Source: Phycisphaeraceae bacterium D3-23 (lineage in GTDB: Bacteria > Planctomycetota > Phycisphaerae > Phycisphaerales > Phycisphaeraceae). Taken from it: a DNA stretch of 64,000 nucleotides. Position 1 is the first letter of the stretch, and each line of letters starts with the position of its first letter. The notes under the pieces are model-generated. The model had not been told where the DNA came from, did not search any database, and saw nothing but the letters and a program-made list of their open reading frames with translations. Location: assembly GCA_039555135.1 (NCBI GenBank), contig CP114179.1:2852001-2916000 (forward strand), given 5' to 3'. Below, piece after piece: positions 47,730-56,605 of this stretch. Made by a program: the position numbers and the translations under genes.

Positions 47730-48095
47730 TTACCCGTTCCAGCCGGGCCAGTGTTCGTCGTTGCGTTCGTACTGGCCGTGGTCGACGGTCTCGAAGAACA
47801 CGCTCATGAGCGGGTGCTCGATGGGCTCGTCCAGTGCGTCGAGGACGAGGCTTTCCTGCGCGGCGTAGGTATTGCCGTTGCTGCCGTGGACCAGGACGTG
47901 GTACCAGGGCTGGTCGCGGTCGGGCTTGGTCTTGTTCTTGCCGTACCAGTTGTCGTCGGCGAGGCAGGCCATATCGAAATCGACCACGACGCCGCGGTAG
48001 CCGTAGCGCTTGTGCCGGACGATCTGGCCGACGCGGAAGGCGGGCAGTTCGCCGGGGAAGTAGTCGGGGATGTTGATGGGTTGGTGCTGGCTCAT
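47730..48095 (-). CDS. HspQ/YccV-like protein
   Basis: A 121-residue protein with the small beta-barrel domain of HspQ (hemimethylated-DNA-binding YccV family): F-R-V-G-Q-I-V-R-H-K-R-Y-G-Y-R-G-V-V-V-D-F-D, then P-W-Y-H-V-L-V-H and T-Y-A-A-Q-E-S-L. In E. coli HspQ is a specificity factor for Lon and influences DnaA stability; here the role is inferred from family only. GGGAG precedes the ATG at 48095, and a strong terminator follows. No heat-shock promoter is evident. Confidence 0.88.
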   Translation of the reverse strand: MSQHQPINIPDYFPGELPAFRVGQIVRHKRYGYRGVVVDFDMACLADDNWYGKNKTKPDRDQPWYHVLVHGSNGNTYAAQESLVLDALDEPIEHPLMSVFFETVDHGQYERNDEHWPGWNG

Positions 48096-48312
48096 GGTGT
48101 TCTCCCTTGGGTTGGAGGTCGTCGTGCCAGGCGGCCTCGGTCGCACAATCGTATGCCGCTCTATCCTTAAAGACGCGCCAGAGGGCGTAAGTATTTCGGG
48201 TTTTGGAAGTTTACGCCTACGGAAGTCTGTAAAAGCGGTTTTGGCTGCAATCCCTGCACGTTTGTGTTCGTGACTGGGCTGCTATCGGATGTCCGGTGCG
48301 GTCGGTTTGAAG

Positions 48313-48345
48313 AAAAACCCCGTGCGAAAACGGGGTGTGTTTTTC
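48313..48345 (-). terminator. Intrinsic terminator of the first WG-repeat gene
   Basis: Minus strand: ACCCCGT-TTTCGC-ACGGGGT followed by TTTTC. Confidence 0.85.
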
Positions 48346-48364
48346 GTAGTTTTGCGAATCGTGC

Positions 48365-49711
48365 TCAGTCCTCGGGGCGGGGCAGGACCTCGTCGTAGTG
48401 GTGCTCGGGCGGGTAGGGGAAGTCGGCCTGCTCGCGGGGTGGGGGGGCGGTTTCGAGGCTATTCTGTCGGGGGCTGGTATCGCGCTGTGCGTCCTGGCGG
48501 GCGCGGTCCCGGCCCGTGCGGTTGATGAGTCCCTCGCTCGCGGATTCGGGGTCGAAGATCACCTGCCCGGTCTCGCCGATGTACGCGAAGCTCTCGCCCC
48601 GCGACACCTTGGCGAGCCCGAGGTAGAACGGCTCGGCGGTTTCAAACTGCGGCACCAGCCCGCCGTTGGCGGCGCGGTTGACATAGCCCCATCGGCCGTC
48701 CTGCTTCACCATCGCGTAGAGCCCGGCCGTCTGCAGTTCCCGGCCGGTGCGCCGGCCAGCCCGGTCGCGGCCTGAAGGCTCCTCGAAATCGTTCGACCCC
48801 ACCGCATCATCAAAATCATCGACCTCCTCGAACTGCGGCTCGATCGCCCAGCGGCCGTTGGCGTAGACGAAGCCCCACCGCCCGTCGACCTGCACGGCGG
48901 CGATCCCGTTGTGGAAGTCGCGTGCGTCTTCGTACGCCGGCTCGATCCGCCAGCGGAAGGCCTTGGTCAGGTAGCCCCAGACCTCGGTGTCGTTGTTCAT
49001 GCGCGCCCTGACCCGGGCGTACTGCTCGTGGAAATCGCCCAGCACAGTGATCCGCCCGGTCTCGTCGAGCCAGACCAGCTCGCCGCGCTTATCGATGTAG
49101 CCCCAGCGGTCGTCGGGCAGCTGCACCGCCGCGAACCCGTTGTGGAACGATCGGACCGACTTGTACTCGAGCGGGACCGCGAGTCGGCCGCGCCGGTCGA
49201 TAAAGCCGCAGCGCTCGCCGCGCTGCACCGCCGCGAAGCTGTCCTGGAACCGCAGTACACCCGTGTACTCCAGCGGGATGACCAGCTCGTTGCTGCGGTC
49301 GATCATGCCCCATCGGCCCTCGATCATCACCACGGCGAGCCCATCGACAAAGCGGTCGGCGTAGTCGTACTGCGCGGTGATCACCTCGCTGCCGTTGCCC
49401 GAGATGTAGCCGGTCTTCCCGCCGACCATGTAGCGCGCCAGCCCGCCGTAGCCGTAGTCGGTCCAGTCGAACTCGGGGAAGTGGATGATGTCGCCCTCCT
49501 GATTCATGAGCCCCCAGTTGTTGTTGATGTTGATGGGGAAGAGGGCGTCCTGAGGTGCGGGGTCGACGATGTCGATCCGGCCGTGGAACGCGCCTTCCTG
49601 GAAGACCCAGTTGGGTGCGGGCGAGGCCTCACGTTCGCCGCGCTGTGCGAGCGCGGGCGCGGCGCAGACCACGAGTGCGGAGGCGAGGGCGAAGGCGGAT
49701 CGGAACTGCAT
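48365..49711 (-). CDS. Exported WG-repeat protein 1
   Basis: A 448-residue protein with a signal peptide (1-22, ending A-L-A-Q) and nine WG-type repeats of ~40-45 residues (W-G-L-M-N-Q-E-G, R-W-G-M-I-D-R-S, C-G-F-I-D-R-R-G, W-G-Y-I-D-K-R-G, W-G-Y-L-T, W-G-F-V-Y-A-N-G, W-G-Y-V-N and others). The tail is disordered and ends P-Y-P-P-E-H-H-Y-D-E-V-L-P. WG repeats form beta solenoids with mostly unknown roles. AAAGG lies before the ATG. A palindrome separates it from its paralogue on the same strand. Confidence 0.88.
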   Translation of the reverse strand: MQFRSAFALASALVVCAAPALAQRGEREASPAPNWVFQEGAFHGRIDIVDPAPQDALFPININNNWGLMNQEGDIIHFPEFDWTDYGYGGLARYMVGGKTGYISGNGSEVITAQYDYADRFVDGLAVVMIEGRWGMIDRSNELVIPLEYTGVLRFQDSFAAVQRGERCGFIDRRGRLAVPLEYKSVRSFHNGFAAVQLPDDRWGYIDKRGELVWLDETGRITVLGDFHEQYARVRARMNNDTEVWGYLTKAFRWRIEPAYEDARDFHNGIAAVQVDGRWGFVYANGRWAIEPQFEEVDDFDDAVGSNDFEEPSGRDRAGRRTGRELQTAGLYAMVKQDGRWGYVNRAANGGLVPQFETAEPFYLGLAKVSRGESFAYIGETGQVIFDPESASEGLINRTGRDRARQDAQRDTSPRQNSLETAPPPREQADFPYPPEHHYDEVLPRPED

Positions 49712-49735
49712 CGGGTGCCTTTCGGGTAGCGATTC

Positions 49736-49810
49736 GTTTTGCCGCCGCCCAGCGGGCGGCGTGTCGGGGTGCCGTGGGATGCCGCGCCGCCCGCTGGGCG
49801 GCGGCTAAAC
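49736..49810. repeat. Palindrome family C, copy 2
   Basis: GTTTTGCCGCCGCCCAGCGG faces CCGCTGGGCGGCGGCTAAAC. Same plan as copy 1 (4106-4179) with several compensated base changes in the stem. It lies between the two WG-repeat genes. Confidence 0.85.
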
Positions 49811-49829
49811 AAACAGGCACCGCAGCATC

Positions 49830-51116
49830 CTAGTCGTTGGCCGTCGTGCCGGGGCCCGGCGTGTCGGGGGCTTCCTGGGCCGGGAGCCCTTCGTCGTACA
49901 GGTGCTCTGGCTGGTAGGGGCCGATCGGCGAGGCGTCCGCGACGGCGAGGCCTTGCTCGGACGTCGAGAGCCAGGGCTTACACGACAGCTCGGTGTCGTC
50001 GTGACGCACGCCCGCAGCGCCGGGGTCCCAGATTGCCCGGCCCGACGTGCCGATGTAGCCGAAGTTCGGTGCCATCGTCACCCGCGCATACCCACGGAAG
50101 AACGGCTCGGCGTAGGTGTATTGCGGCCGGATCGTGACCTCGCCGCGCTTGTCGATGTAGCCCCAGAGCCCGCCCTGCTTCACCATCGCGTAGCCCTCTT
50201 CGAAGTCGTCGGCGTCTTCGAACGTTGGCTGTACGACCCATCGGCCGCGCCGGTCAATGTAGCCCCACAGCTCGCCGATCTGCACCGCGGCCAGCCCATC
50301 GGCGAAGTCGCGCGCGCCGTCGAACTGCGGCCGGATCTCGCCACGGAATCGGCGCGACAGGTAGCCCCACTTGTCGTCGATGCACACCGCCGCGAGGTCG
50401 TCGTTGAAGTCGCGAAGCTCGGTGACCCGTCCTGTGCTGTCGCTCCACGCGACGTTGCCGCGCTTGTCGAGGTAGCCGTGCGTCGCGGGCTGGCCTTCGT
50501 CGGCGTGGCTTGTGAATGCCGCATAGCCCTGGTGGAACGATCGGACCCGGGCGTACTCGACGGGCACGACCACCTCGCCGCGCACATCGATGAAGCCGAC
50601 GTCCTCGCCGATCTGCACGGCCGCATAGCCCTCGCGGAAGCGGAGCGCGCCGTCGAGGCGGATTGGGACGATGAGCTCCCCGCGTTTGTCGATGATGCCG
50701 AAGTGCTCGCCATCGCCGACGACGGCGTAACCGTTCTCGAAGCGGTCGGCGTAGGCGAAGATGGGGTTGATGCTCCACCCGCCGCCGGCGTTTGCGTAGC
50801 CGGTGCGTCCACGCTCGACGGCGCGGATGAGGTTGTCGTAGGCGTAGTCGACCCAGTCCCACGAGCGGTCGACGGCGAGGTAGCCGCCGTGGTTGATGAG
50901 CCCCATCGCCTCGTTGCCTTGCACGGGGAGCAGGCCTTCGGAGCTGTTGCCTTGTTGGGGCCGTACGCGTTCGCCACCGTTGCCCGTCCCGCCACCGGTG
51001 TTGGGCGGGGCGGAGGGGATGCCGGTGCACTGCGCATCGGTGGGCACGCCGACCAACATCAGAAGCGCTGCGACCAGTCCGAGCCAGAGCTGCTTCGGGG
51101 GCCGGGCGTAGGTCAT
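49830..51116 (-). CDS. Exported WG-repeat protein 2
   Basis: A 428-residue paralogue of the downstream gene: signal peptide (~10-28, ending T-D-A-Q), Gly/Asn-rich linker, then nine colinear WG repeats (M-G-L-I-N-H-G-G, F-G-I-I-D-K-R-G, V-G-F-I-D-V-R-G, W-G-Y-L-S-R-R-F, W-G-Y-I-D-R-R-G, W-G-Y-I-D-K-R-G and others). The tail ends P-Y-Q-P-E-H-L-Y-D-E-G-L-P, the same short motif as WG protein 1. AAGGAGCG precedes the ATG. A tandem duplication explains the pair. Function unknown. Confidence 0.88.
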   Translation of the reverse strand: MTYARPPKQLWLGLVAALLMLVGVPTDAQCTGIPSAPPNTGGGTGNGGERVRPQQGNSSEGLLPVQGNEAMGLINHGGYLAVDRSWDWVDYAYDNLIRAVERGRTGYANAGGGWSINPIFAYADRFENGYAVVGDGEHFGIIDKRGELIVPIRLDGALRFREGYAAVQIGEDVGFIDVRGEVVVPVEYARVRSFHQGYAAFTSHADEGQPATHGYLDKRGNVAWSDSTGRVTELRDFNDDLAAVCIDDKWGYLSRRFRGEIRPQFDGARDFADGLAAVQIGELWGYIDRRGRWVVQPTFEDADDFEEGYAMVKQGGLWGYIDKRGEVTIRPQYTYAEPFFRGYARVTMAPNFGYIGTSGRAIWDPGAAGVRHDDTELSCKPWLSTSEQGLAVADASPIGPYQPEHLYDEGLPAQEAPDTPGPGTTAND

Positions 51117-51276
51117 AGGTCGCTCCTTGGATGGGATGTCGCGTTGCTTTTGTCGGCAGGTAGGTCCGCATCTTGCGGCGTGCCGGTGCCCCGATTCTAC
51201 GGTGATGCTCGGCTAAATCGAAGCACTTTCTGGAGGGTTTGGGGGGTGGGATTCACCCGTAGCATTGCTGCGGTGC

Positions 51277-51282
51277 TACATT
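51277..51282 (+). promoter_or_regulatory. -10-like box close to a start codon
   Basis: TACATT ends nine bases before the ATG at 51292; no ribosome-binding site (GTTTGCGTG). Leader of at most ~2 bases expected. Confidence 0.35.
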
Positions 51283-51291
51283 GTTTGCGTG

Positions 51292-51741
51292 ATGGACGAT
51301 CCGATCGCCAACTCGAACGAAGTCCCGCTCGCGCCTGGCGTCTCGCTGCCGGGCTCGGCGCTGCGGTTCACGTTTTCGCGTGCCGGCGGGCCGGGTGGGC
51401 AGAATGTCAACAAGGTTAACACCAAGGCGACGCTGACTATTCCCTTGGAATTGCTGGACGCCGCGATGCCGCCTTATGCGTCGGCCCGGCTACGTCGGGT
51501 CGCGGGCCGGATGCTGACCGACGATGCGATCCAGATCAGCGACGGCTCGAGCCGGAGCCAGCTCGCCAACCGGCGGGGGTGTATGGAGAAGCTGCGCGAG
51601 GTATTGGTCGAGGCGATGCACCGCCCGCGCGTGCGGCGCAAGACCAAGCCCTCGGCCCGCGCCCGCCAGCGTCGGCTGGACAACAAGAAGCACCGCGGCC
51701 AGCTCAAGGCCAACCGCCGCGGCGGGCGACCGCCGGAGTAA
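51292..51741 (+). CDS. arfB: ArfB-like peptidyl-tRNA hydrolase (RF-1 domain)
   Basis: Frees stalled ribosomes that lack a stop codon by hydrolysing peptidyl-tRNA. The 149-residue protein has the catalytic G-G-Q at 35-37 in R-A-G-G-P-G-G-Q-N-V-N-K-V-N-T-K, lacks codon-recognition domains, and ends in a basic, positively charged tail (A-R-A-R-Q-R-R-L-D-N-K-K-H-R) that in ArfB threads the mRNA channel. Length and order fit ArfB/YaeJ. No smpB is seen in the window. Confidence 0.9.
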   Translation: MDDPIANSNEVPLAPGVSLPGSALRFTFSRAGGPGGQNVNKVNTKATLTIPLELLDAAMPPYASARLRRVAGRMLTDDAIQISDGSSRSQLANRRGCMEKLREVLVEAMHRPRVRRKTKPSARARQRRLDNKKHRGQLKANRRGGRPPE

Positions 51742-51770
51742 GGGCGTGTACAAGAAGGTGCGCTATGCTT

Positions 51771-51851
51771 GACGGGCCGCGACCGTCAGGGAGCGGGGCC
51801 AATGACAAGTGAATTGGCGCAAGCCCCGCTCCCTGACCGTCGCGGCGCGTC
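51771..51851. repeat. Palindrome family D, copy 2
   Basis: GACGGGCCGCGACCGTCAGG faces CCTGACCGTCGCGGCGCGTC; inner GAGCGGGGC / GCCCCGCTC is perfect. Between two plus-strand genes. Confidence 0.9.
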
Positions 51852-51977
51852 ATGGTTTGCTTGGATGGGGCCGTTCAATGCATGCTCCGCGTGTTTCAGC
51901 TTCATTTTGCCGACCGGGGTATATTGCTTGAGCGTGGACCGTCCCAACTCAATGCCCCTCACCGACAGGACCACCCG

Positions 51978-53273
51978 ATGACGGACCACCCCCACGACCT
52001 GACACGCCGCAAGTTTGTCGCCGGCAGCGCCGCCGCCGTCGCCGCGCCGATGATGCTCACCGGCAAGCCCTGGGCCTTGGCCCAGCAGGGCAACACGGCC
52101 GCGAACGACAAGATCAGCATCGGTATGATCGGCACAGGCATCCGCGGGCGCAACATGCTCCGCAACTACTTCCTGCGCAGCGATCGGTTCCACGTCCGCG
52201 CGATCTGCGATGTCGATACCACCCGCCGCGAGCACTACCAGCAGTTTATCCACGAGCACTACGGCAACACCGACTGCGACGCCTACCTCGACTTCCACGA
52301 GCTGCTGGCGCGCGACGACATCGACGCCGTGGTCATCGCGACGCCCGACCACTGGCACGCGAACATGATCATCCACGCGTGCAACGCCGGCAAAGACATC
52401 TATTGCGAGAAGCCGCTGACGCTGTCGCTCCACGAGGGCAAGACCGTTATCGATGCGGTCCGCAAGCACAACATCGTGTTCCAGACGGGCAGCCAGCAGC
52501 GCACAGAGTTTGGCCACAAGTTTGTCCGCGCCTGCGAGTACGTGCGCAGCGGGAAGCTGGGCCGGGTCATCAGCGTGAACGTCGGCGTTGCCGACGCGCC
52601 GACATGGTGTGACCTGCCGGAGGAAGCCATGGAGCCCGGGCTGGACTGGGACCGCTGGCAAGGCCCGGTCGCGGCACGCGGGTATCACAGCGAGCTGAGC
52701 CCGCGCGGCGTGCACAACCACTACCCGCGCTGGCGCGCCTACCGCGACTACTGCGGCGGGTACCTCGCCGACATGGGCGCGCACCACTTCGACATCGCGC
52801 AGTGGGGGCTGGGCAAAGACGGCAGCGGCCCGGTGAAGATCGTCCCCCCCGCCGACCGCGACGCCAAGCGCGGGGCCGAGCTGGTCTACGCCGACGGCGT
52901 TCGGCTGATCCACGGCGGGCCCAGCGGCACGACCTTCGTCGGCACGTCCGGTGTCCTCGCGGTCGACCGCGGCCGGATCCACTCGGTCCCCGAAACCATC
53001 CTCGACACCCCCCTTGAGGAGGGCGACGTCACCCTGCCCCGGCACGCCGGCCACGCCATCAACTGGGCAGATTGCATCCAATCTCGGGAAAAACCGATCT
53101 GCGATGTCGAAGTCGGAGCCGGCAGCGCCGCGATCTGCCAGCTGATGAACATCGCCTACTTCCTGGGCAAAGAAGCGGCCTGGGACCCTGAAAACTGGGT
53201 TTTCGACGACGACGAGGCCAACGCCCTGCTGGATTACGACCGGCGGGCGGGGTACGAGCTGCCGGACTTTTAG
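51978..53273 (+). CDS. Tat-exported Gfo/Idh/MocA oxidoreductase
   Basis: A 431-residue oxidoreductase with a twin-arginine signal (R-R-K-F-V-A-G at 10-16, hydrophobic A-rich stretch, cleavage near A-L-A), so it folds with its nucleotide cofactor before export. The Rossmann motif is G-M-I-G-T-G-I-R-G, and the family signature is Y-C-E-K-P-L-T-L. Later motifs include D-M-G-A-H-H-F-D-I-A. This exported type is greatly expanded in planctomycetes; substrates are probably sugar derivatives. AGGA lies eight bases before the ATG, and TATATT is about 60 bases upstream. A low-GC gap follows. Confidence 0.92.
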   Translation: MTDHPHDLTRRKFVAGSAAAVAAPMMLTGKPWALAQQGNTAANDKISIGMIGTGIRGRNMLRNYFLRSDRFHVRAICDVDTTRREHYQQFIHEHYGNTDCDAYLDFHELLARDDIDAVVIATPDHWHANMIIHACNAGKDIYCEKPLTLSLHEGKTVIDAVRKHNIVFQTGSQQRTEFGHKFVRACEYVRSGKLGRVISVNVGVADAPTWCDLPEEAMEPGLDWDRWQGPVAARGYHSELSPRGVHNHYPRWRAYRDYCGGYLADMGAHHFDIAQWGLGKDGSGPVKIVPPADRDAKRGAELVYADGVRLIHGGPSGTTFVGTSGVLAVDRGRIHSVPETILDTPLEEGDVTLPRHAGHAINWADCIQSREKPICDVEVGAGSAAICQLMNIAYFLGKEAAWDPENWVFDDDEANALLDYDRRAGYELPDF

Positions 53274-53302
53274 CGTTTTTGGGACTTCACTATCTTTACA
53301 AG

Positions 53303-53333
53303 TTGCTCACATGTAGGTTCCATGTGTTATAAT
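53303..53333 (+). promoter_or_regulatory. Promoter of the acidic mini-lipoprotein
   Basis: Perfect TATAAT (53328-53333) with a weak TTGCTC 19 bases upstream, in an AT-rich stretch. Leader of ~57 bases. Confidence 0.55.
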
Positions 53334-53396
53334 GAAGCATGATCCCCCCGGGTGGATGTACCCACCTGAACTAACCTCCCTTTGAAGGAGAACATC

Positions 53397-53588
53397 ATGA
53401 CTCGTTGGATTCTCGCTCTTATGTTCGCTATTGGCATGATCGGCTTCACCGGCTGTGAAGAAAAAACCGCTGAAGAAACCATCGAAGAGGGCGCCGAAGC
53501 TGTCGAAGAAGGTGCCGAAGAACTCGAAGAAGGCGCTGAAGAAGCCCTCGAAGGTGCCGAAGAAGCCATTGAAGAAGCGACCGAGTAA
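53397..53588 (+). CDS. Acidic 63-residue lipoprotein with heptad repeats
   Basis: A signal peptide with lipobox F-T-G-C (lipid on Cys20) is followed by ~43 residues made almost only of Glu, Ala, Gly and Leu/Ile/Val. The unit is about seven residues, E-E-G-A-E-x-(V/L), repeated five times, which would form a very acidic amphipathic helix or coiled coil. It resembles in plan small Lpp-like or entericidin-like lipoproteins but is unrelated in sequence. AAGGAG lies before the ATG, a TATAAT promoter and a strong terminator bracket it, so it is a free-standing, probably highly expressed gene. Confidence 0.8.
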   Translation: MTRWILALMFAIGMIGFTGCEEKTAEETIEEGAEAVEEGAEELEEGAEEALEGAEEAIEEATE

Positions 53589-53623
53589 TTCGATCGGCGA
53601 CCTGTTCGCCGTGACAAGCATTC

Positions 53624-53658
53624 AAAAACCACGTCCCTCACCGGGGCGTGGTTTTTTT
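53624..53658 (+). terminator. Intrinsic terminator of the mini-lipoprotein gene
   Basis: AACCACG-TCCCTCACCGGGG-CGTGGTT followed by TTTTT. Confidence 0.85.
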
Positions 53659-53769
53659 CTGCACCCGATGAACGGTGGCCGGGCCTTTGGGCTGCTGGCG
53701 TCGTAACATGGGCCCGCCGACCGCGTCACAATGACGATCCATATCAACCCCGCAATAGGAGGTAGTCCC

Positions 53770-54558
53770 ATGCCCGTCCACCAGTTCGCCGCCTGTCTCG
53801 CCGCCGCCTCGCTGCTCGTGCTTTCCGCCTTTGTCGTCGGCGATGTCCGCGAGACGTACATGCAGTGGGAGGTCCACGACCAGAGCCGCCCCAAGCCGCC
53901 GGTCGTCACGCCCGGCGCGATGTCGTCGCAGGAGACGGCTGGCACCGCGCCGTCCGACGCCGTCGTCCTCTTCGACGGCACAAGCACCGACGCCTTCCAG
54001 CACGGCAACGGCAACGAATGCACCTGGAACATCCTCGACGACGGCACGCTCGAAGTCGCCCCGCGCGAAGGCGGCGACCTCTTCACCAAGCAGGCCTTCG
54101 GCGATGTCCAGCTCCACCTCGAGTGGATGGTCTCCGAAGAGATGCCCGACCGCGAGGGCCAGTCCCGCGGCAACTCCGGCGTGTTCCTCATGAACCGCTA
54201 CGAGGTGCAGATCCTCGACTGCTACGAGAACGAGTCCTACGCCGACGGCATGGCCGGGTCGATCTACGGCCAGGCCCCCGCGCTCGCCAACGCCTGCAAC
54301 CCCCGCGGGCAGTGGCAGGTCTACGACATCATCTTCCGTCGGCCGCACTTCGATGGCGACGGCAACTGCACCCAGCCCGCGACCGTCACCGTGCTGCACA
54401 ACGGCGTGCTCGTCCAGGACCACACCGAGATCCTCGGCCCCACGCGCCACCACGCCCGGACCGAGTACTCGGCGCACGAAGATGCCGTCCCGTTCCGCCT
54501 CCAAGACCACGGCGACAAGATGCGCTTCCGCAACATCTGGGTCCGGGAACTGGAGTAG
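53770..54558 (+). CDS. Exported DUF1080 (3-keto-disaccharide hydrolase-like) protein
   Basis: A 262-residue protein. Signal peptide or anchor (1-24), then a concanavalin-like beta-sandwich of the DUF1080 family, starting V-V-L-F-D-G-T-S and containing W-N-I-L-D-D-G-T-L-E-V, F-G-D-V-Q-L-H-L-E-W, N-S-G-V-F-L-M-N-R-Y-E-V-Q-I-L-D and R-F-R-N-I-W-V-R-E-L. Family members act on 3-keto sugars or bind glycans. AGGAGG lies eight bases before the ATG at 53770, an excellent site. In planctomycetes DUF1080 proteins often accompany Gfo/Idh oxidoreductases, as here. Confidence 0.92.
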   Translation: MPVHQFAACLAAASLLVLSAFVVGDVRETYMQWEVHDQSRPKPPVVTPGAMSSQETAGTAPSDAVVLFDGTSTDAFQHGNGNECTWNILDDGTLEVAPREGGDLFTKQAFGDVQLHLEWMVSEEMPDREGQSRGNSGVFLMNRYEVQILDCYENESYADGMAGSIYGQAPALANACNPRGQWQVYDIIFRRPHFDGDGNCTQPATVTVLHNGVLVQDHTEILGPTRHHARTEYSAHEDAVPFRLQDHGDKMRFRNIWVRELE

Positions 54559-54723
54559 CGTTTGCTGCACCTTCGCGACGCACGCCGACGCGGAGCACGC
54601 GCCGTCACTGAGTCCGCGAAGGTCTGGAACACCCCGGCGGCCGCTAGAGTCGACACATCGCGTCGGTCTCCTGCCGCAATGCGCATTTTCCCTAACCGTC
54701 GCGTAACACTTTCAGCCCCGAGA

Positions 54724-54729
54724 TATCAT
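54724..54729 (+). promoter_or_regulatory. -10-like box, leaderless candidate
   Basis: TATCAT, TGAGGGT, then the ATG at 54737. The GAGGG is too close to serve as a normal ribosome-binding site. Confidence 0.45.
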
Positions 54730-54736
54730 TGAGGGT

Positions 54737-56569
54737 ATGAGTGACCTCCCGACCGTTATCGTGCGCCTGGCGCGGCTCCTGCTGCTCCTGGCGATGCTCC
54801 TCCCCGCCCTCGTCGCCCAGGCCGTGACCGACCGCTACCGCCTGTCGTGGCGCGACGACCCGGCGACGACGATGGTCATCGGCTGGGACCAGGTCGACGG
54901 CTGGAACTCCACCCTCCACTGGGGGACCGAGGACCACGGCGATTCCGTCACCCGGTACGCCAACGCATCGACGCCCGACATTGTCCAGAACTACCGCGGG
55001 ATGAACAACCATTTCGTCCGCCTCACCGGGCTCCAGCCCGACACGGCGTACTACTTCGTGGTCAAGGACAGCAACTCGACGAGCCGACGCTACTGGTTCC
55101 GCACCGCGCCGAGCGAGCCCGCGCCCTTCGCCTTTGTCGCGGGCGGCGACTCGCGCTCCAACACGCCGCCGCGCCAGGAGGGCAACCGCCTGATCGCCAA
55201 GCTCCGCCCGCTCTTTGTCAGCCACGGCGGGGACTACATGGGCGAAGGTACCGCCGAGCAGTGGGTCCAGTGGTTCGACGACTGGCAGCTCACGATCTCC
55301 GAGGACGGCCGGATGTATCCGATCGTCCCGACGCACGGCAACCACGAAAACCGCGACATGCAGATGGTCTACCGGCTGTTCGATATGCAGCGACCGGAGA
55401 TGTACCACGCGCTCAACGTCGGCGGCTCGCTCCTACGCCTCTACACACTCAATACCGAGATCGTCGGCAACCGCACCGCCTGGGCGGCGCAGCGCGCCTG
55501 GCTCGAACAAGACCTCATCATCCACCGCGAGAGCACCTGGCGCATCGCACAGTACCATCGACCGATGCGCGCCCACACCTCGGCCAAGGCCGAGGGCACC
55601 CCCCAGATCGCCGCGTGGGCCCAGCTCTTCTACGACCACGGCATGGACATGGTGATCGAGTGCGACACCCATATGGTCAAGCGCACCTACCCGCTACGCC
55701 CAAGCGAAGAGCCCGGCAGCTTCGAGAGCTTTATCCGCGACGACGAGCGCGGCACCGTCTTCATCGGCGAGGGCTCGTGGGGCGCGCCCACCCGACCGGC
55801 CGACGACGACAAGCCCTGGACCATGGCGAGCGATTCGTTCTACCAGTTCAAGTGGATCCAGGTCAGCCCCGAGCACATCGACGTGCGCTCCGTGAAATTC
55901 GAGAACGTCGCGGGCGTCGCGTCGGTCGACGACGCCGACCCGTTCGCCGTGCCCGACGGGCTCGTGCTCTGGGAGCCGCCGACGGGGACTGTGCTCCGGC
56001 TGCCGTTCAGCACGGACGACCCGACCTACACCGACGGGGGGTACTGGGCCGAGGTCCTGAGCCCGCGCTCGCAGTGGCGGTACTCGGACCTGGGCGAACT
56101 GCCCGGCGAGAACTGGGACGACCCGGCGTTTGACGATGCGCAGTGGCAAAGCGGCCCGGGCCGGCTGGGCTACGGCGGCGACGGCGAAGCCACTATCCTC
56201 AGCTTCGGCGACGACCCGCAGGACAAGCACCCCACGGCCTACTTCCGCACAACATTCAACGCAGACGAACTAGAGGGCGTCGCGCAGCTCAGCATCGACG
56301 TCCTCGCCGATGACGGATTCATCTTGTACCTCAACGGCGAGGAGGTCGGCCGACGACGCATGCCCGACGGCGAAGTCATCCACAGCACCTACGCCTCGGC
56401 CCATGCGCCGAGCGAGACGCACTACGACGCGATCGACATCGACCCGGCCCTGCTGATGGATGGCGAAAACACCCTGGCCGTCGAGGTCCATCAGGTCGCC
56501 GCCAACAGCAGCGACCTCGCGCTCGACGCGCGTGTGCGCTTGCTGCGTAAGCCCGAGTCGGAGGAGTAG
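54737..56569 (+). CDS. Exported purple-acid-phosphatase-like phosphoesterase
   Basis: A 610-residue protein. A signal peptide (~8-28) is followed by a fibronectin-III-like domain (~30-122, ending Y-Y-F-V-V-K-D). The metallophosphoesterase domain (~128-400) has G-G-D-S-R, G-G-D-Y-M-G, P-T-H-G-N-H-E-N, A-Q-Y-H-R-P-M and E-C-D-T-H-M, which give five to six of the usual metal ligands; the first G-D-x-H is replaced by G-D-S-R. A C-terminal beta-sandwich (~430-605) contains D-D-G-F-I-L-Y-L-N-G-E-E-V-G, a glycan-binding-type module. It probably releases phosphate from organic esters outside the cell. Confidence 0.88.
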   Translation: MSDLPTVIVRLARLLLLLAMLLPALVAQAVTDRYRLSWRDDPATTMVIGWDQVDGWNSTLHWGTEDHGDSVTRYANASTPDIVQNYRGMNNHFVRLTGLQPDTAYYFVVKDSNSTSRRYWFRTAPSEPAPFAFVAGGDSRSNTPPRQEGNRLIAKLRPLFVSHGGDYMGEGTAEQWVQWFDDWQLTISEDGRMYPIVPTHGNHENRDMQMVYRLFDMQRPEMYHALNVGGSLLRLYTLNTEIVGNRTAWAAQRAWLEQDLIIHRESTWRIAQYHRPMRAHTSAKAEGTPQIAAWAQLFYDHGMDMVIECDTHMVKRTYPLRPSEEPGSFESFIRDDERGTVFIGEGSWGAPTRPADDDKPWTMASDSFYQFKWIQVSPEHIDVRSVKFENVAGVASVDDADPFAVPDGLVLWEPPTGTVLRLPFSTDDPTYTDGGYWAEVLSPRSQWRYSDLGELPGENWDDPAFDDAQWQSGPGRLGYGGDGEATILSFGDDPQDKHPTAYFRTTFNADELEGVAQLSIDVLADDGFILYLNGEEVGRRRMPDGEVIHSTYASAHAPSETHYDAIDIDPALLMDGENTLAVEVHQVAANSSDLALDARVRLLRKPESEE

Positions 56570-56605
56570 GGGGCTCGTACCTCGAAAAGAAGACGGCCCT
56601 TTGCT

